Of a stretch of DNA of 23,874 nucleotides, positions 22,981-23,874 are shown piece by piece. The notes beneath the pieces are model-generated. The model worked only from the letters and a program-made list of their open reading frames with translations. It was not told the DNA's origin and did no database searches. This DNA comes from an uncultured bacterium (GTDB lineage Bacteria > Verrucomicrobiota > Lentisphaeria > Victivallales > UBA1829), in NCBI GenBank assembly GCA_900549415.1, contig URNX01000050.1, positions 1 to 23,874 of the forward strand, in the 5' to 3' direction. Each line of letters opens with the position of its first letter. Within the stretch, counting starts at the first letter, position 1. The position numbers and the translations under genes are program-made.

Positions 22981-23805
22981 TTAATTGTACGGATAGTAGA
23001 ACGGGCAGACCGCACACCCCGCGGTATACGCGCTATGACTGCAGGTCACGGAACCGTAAACGACGTTTCCGACATGTCCGTCGAAATAGAGCACATTGTT
23101 GCGTTTCTGGTGACTCCATGCGCCATCTATTGTTGTATGCGCCGGGTTGCTGAGGGAAGACTTCTGAAACTGTCCCATTCCCTCAATCCAGAACCCTTTC
23201 GACGAAGGACTTTTCACGCGGTTCAGCTGATGCTGGTAGATCGAACCGTTCTTGATGCATCCGCCGTCGTCACCCAGACGCATCGCGTAATAGCGGAAGA
23301 AATCCACATGCTGCTTCTTGCTGTAACACCACTGGCTCGTGCAGATTTTATTGTCATCGGTCGGATTCAGCATGCGGGTTTTATTGTATGCTGAAGCGCA
23401 TATGTTGGCGAAAGGAACCGCAAATTTGAACACCTTGCAGTAGGGATTGTAGTTGCCGCCGAACGGCTCCGAAAGAGGTTTCGCGCCGCCGACCGCTTCC
23501 AGAACATACGAGAGATGCCCCACGTAATCAATGCTTCCGTAGGGATACGCTTGCCAACTCTCCGTCATTACGGAAATAATGTCGTTATTGCTGTTCAGAT
23601 ATCCCGTAACGGCGAGAGAAAGCTGTTTCATTCCATTCACGCAGGAAATCGTCCGCGCCTTTTCCCGCGCCGAATTCAGCGCAGGCAGAAGCATCCCGGC
23701 AAGTATTGCGATAATCGCAATTACCACAAGGAGCTCTATAAGGGTGAACTTCACTATTCTTCTTTTTGCAAGACAGATGCCGACATGTTTTCTTTTCGCA
23801 TTCAT
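22981..23805 (-). CDS. Type II secretion/type IV pilin-like pseudopilin, H-X9-DG family
   Basis: The 274-residue protein has a basic leader (MNAKRKHVGICLAKRRIVK) and prepilin signature FTLIELLVV from Phe20, with Glu at +5 and a hydrophobic helix to about residue 43. The -1 residue is Lys instead of Gly, as in the other pseudopilin here (Arg). His232-X9-Asp242-Gly243 (HQKRNNVLYFDG) is the H-X9-DG motif. The C-terminal part has several cysteines (TCSH, GCAVC) that may form disulphides outside the cell. The SD AAAGGAGGT is near perfect, eight bases from the ATG. It heads the operon with the secreted binding protein and the large glycosidase, 20 bases before the next start. Confidence 0.88.
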   Translation of the reverse strand: MNAKRKHVGICLAKRRIVKFTLIELLVVIAIIAILAGMLLPALNSAREKARTISCVNGMKQLSLAVTGYLNSNNDIISVMTESWQAYPYGSIDYVGHLSYVLEAVGGAKPLSEPFGGNYNPYCKVFKFAVPFANICASAYNKTRMLNPTDDNKICTSQWCYSKKQHVDFFRYYAMRLGDDGGCIKNGSIYQHQLNRVKSPSSKGFWIEGMGQFQKSSLSNPAHTTIDGAWSHQKRNNVLYFDGHVGNVVYGSVTCSHSAYTAGCAVCPFYYPYN

Positions 23806-23874
23806 GGCTACAACCTCCTTTAATTTTTTGTTGAATGCTTCTGCCTCTCGGAACTTTGCATAATATCCATTATG
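23806..23874 (-). other. Leader of the second pseudopilin operon, cut by window end
   Basis: It contains the SD at about 23814-23822. No convincing -35/-10 pair was found in the remaining 50 bases; the promoter is probably beyond the window. Confidence 0.4.

Overview
The window looks like part of a chromosome from a glycan-degrading member of the Lentisphaerota (Victivallis-like, PVC superphylum). This is an inference. It rests on GC-rich coding sequence, H-X9-DG pseudopilins heading sugar-hydrolase operons, large secreted glycosidases with signal peptides, peptidoglycan synthesis genes and AraC-type regulation. No 16S rRNA or other phylogenetic marker is present.

Layout. 1-276: end of an unseen upstream region, then a clear promoter. 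277-353: tRNA-Ala(GGC) with its terminator. 407-1914: decayed mobile DNA on the minus strand, consisting of an ISL3-family transposase remnant abutting a frameshifted, phage/conjugative-type polyvalent protein with an HExxH motif. 1976-4387: ftsW-murG, the last lipid II steps and septal glycan polymerisation. 4406-11574: a sugar locus with an AraC/cupin regulator divergent from an operon of H-X9-DG pseudopilin, cytoplasmic GH65-like enzyme, 1000-residue secreted clan-A glycosidase with a C-terminal CBM9/DOMON-like domain, and a small secreted protein. 11575-14209: a compact phage-derived cassette of an S24-type repressor facing three overlapping genes (small HTH protein, YqaJ-like protein, Cys-cluster/double-HTH protein). 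14212-15842: the conserved UPF0237 (ACT)-UPF0210 pair. 15970-17709: glyoxalase I-like protein plus a class 3 aldehyde dehydrogenase. 17797-18295: a solo ISL3 end, tRNA-Arg(ACG) and a 55-bp back-to-back IS-end hairpin. 18302-19135: PhnP-like metallo-beta-lactamase-fold hydrolase. 19233-23805: a second pseudopilin-headed operon (pseudopilin, secreted carbohydrate-binding-like protein, about 1056-residue secreted clan-A glycosidase).

How the genes work together. Two separate operons combine an envelope pseudopilin with secreted glycosidases. In the first, a cytoplasmic enzyme and a divergent AraC regulator complete what looks like a polysaccharide-utilisation unit built around a pilin-like protein. 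The VOC and aldehyde dehydrogenase genes probably handle reactive aldehydes from sugar metabolism.

The most unusual part is the 11575-14209 cassette. Its repressor keeps the S24 serine but has Arg where the catalytic Lys should be. Its YqaJ-like nuclease has lost several active-site residues while its frame stays intact. The control region carries four tandem 10-bp repeats overlapping the repressor's own promoter and SD, a fifth copy, and a 15-bp palindrome inside the opposing promoter. This looks like a domesticated regulatory circuit. Several promoters share the form TTGACW-16 bp-TATATT.
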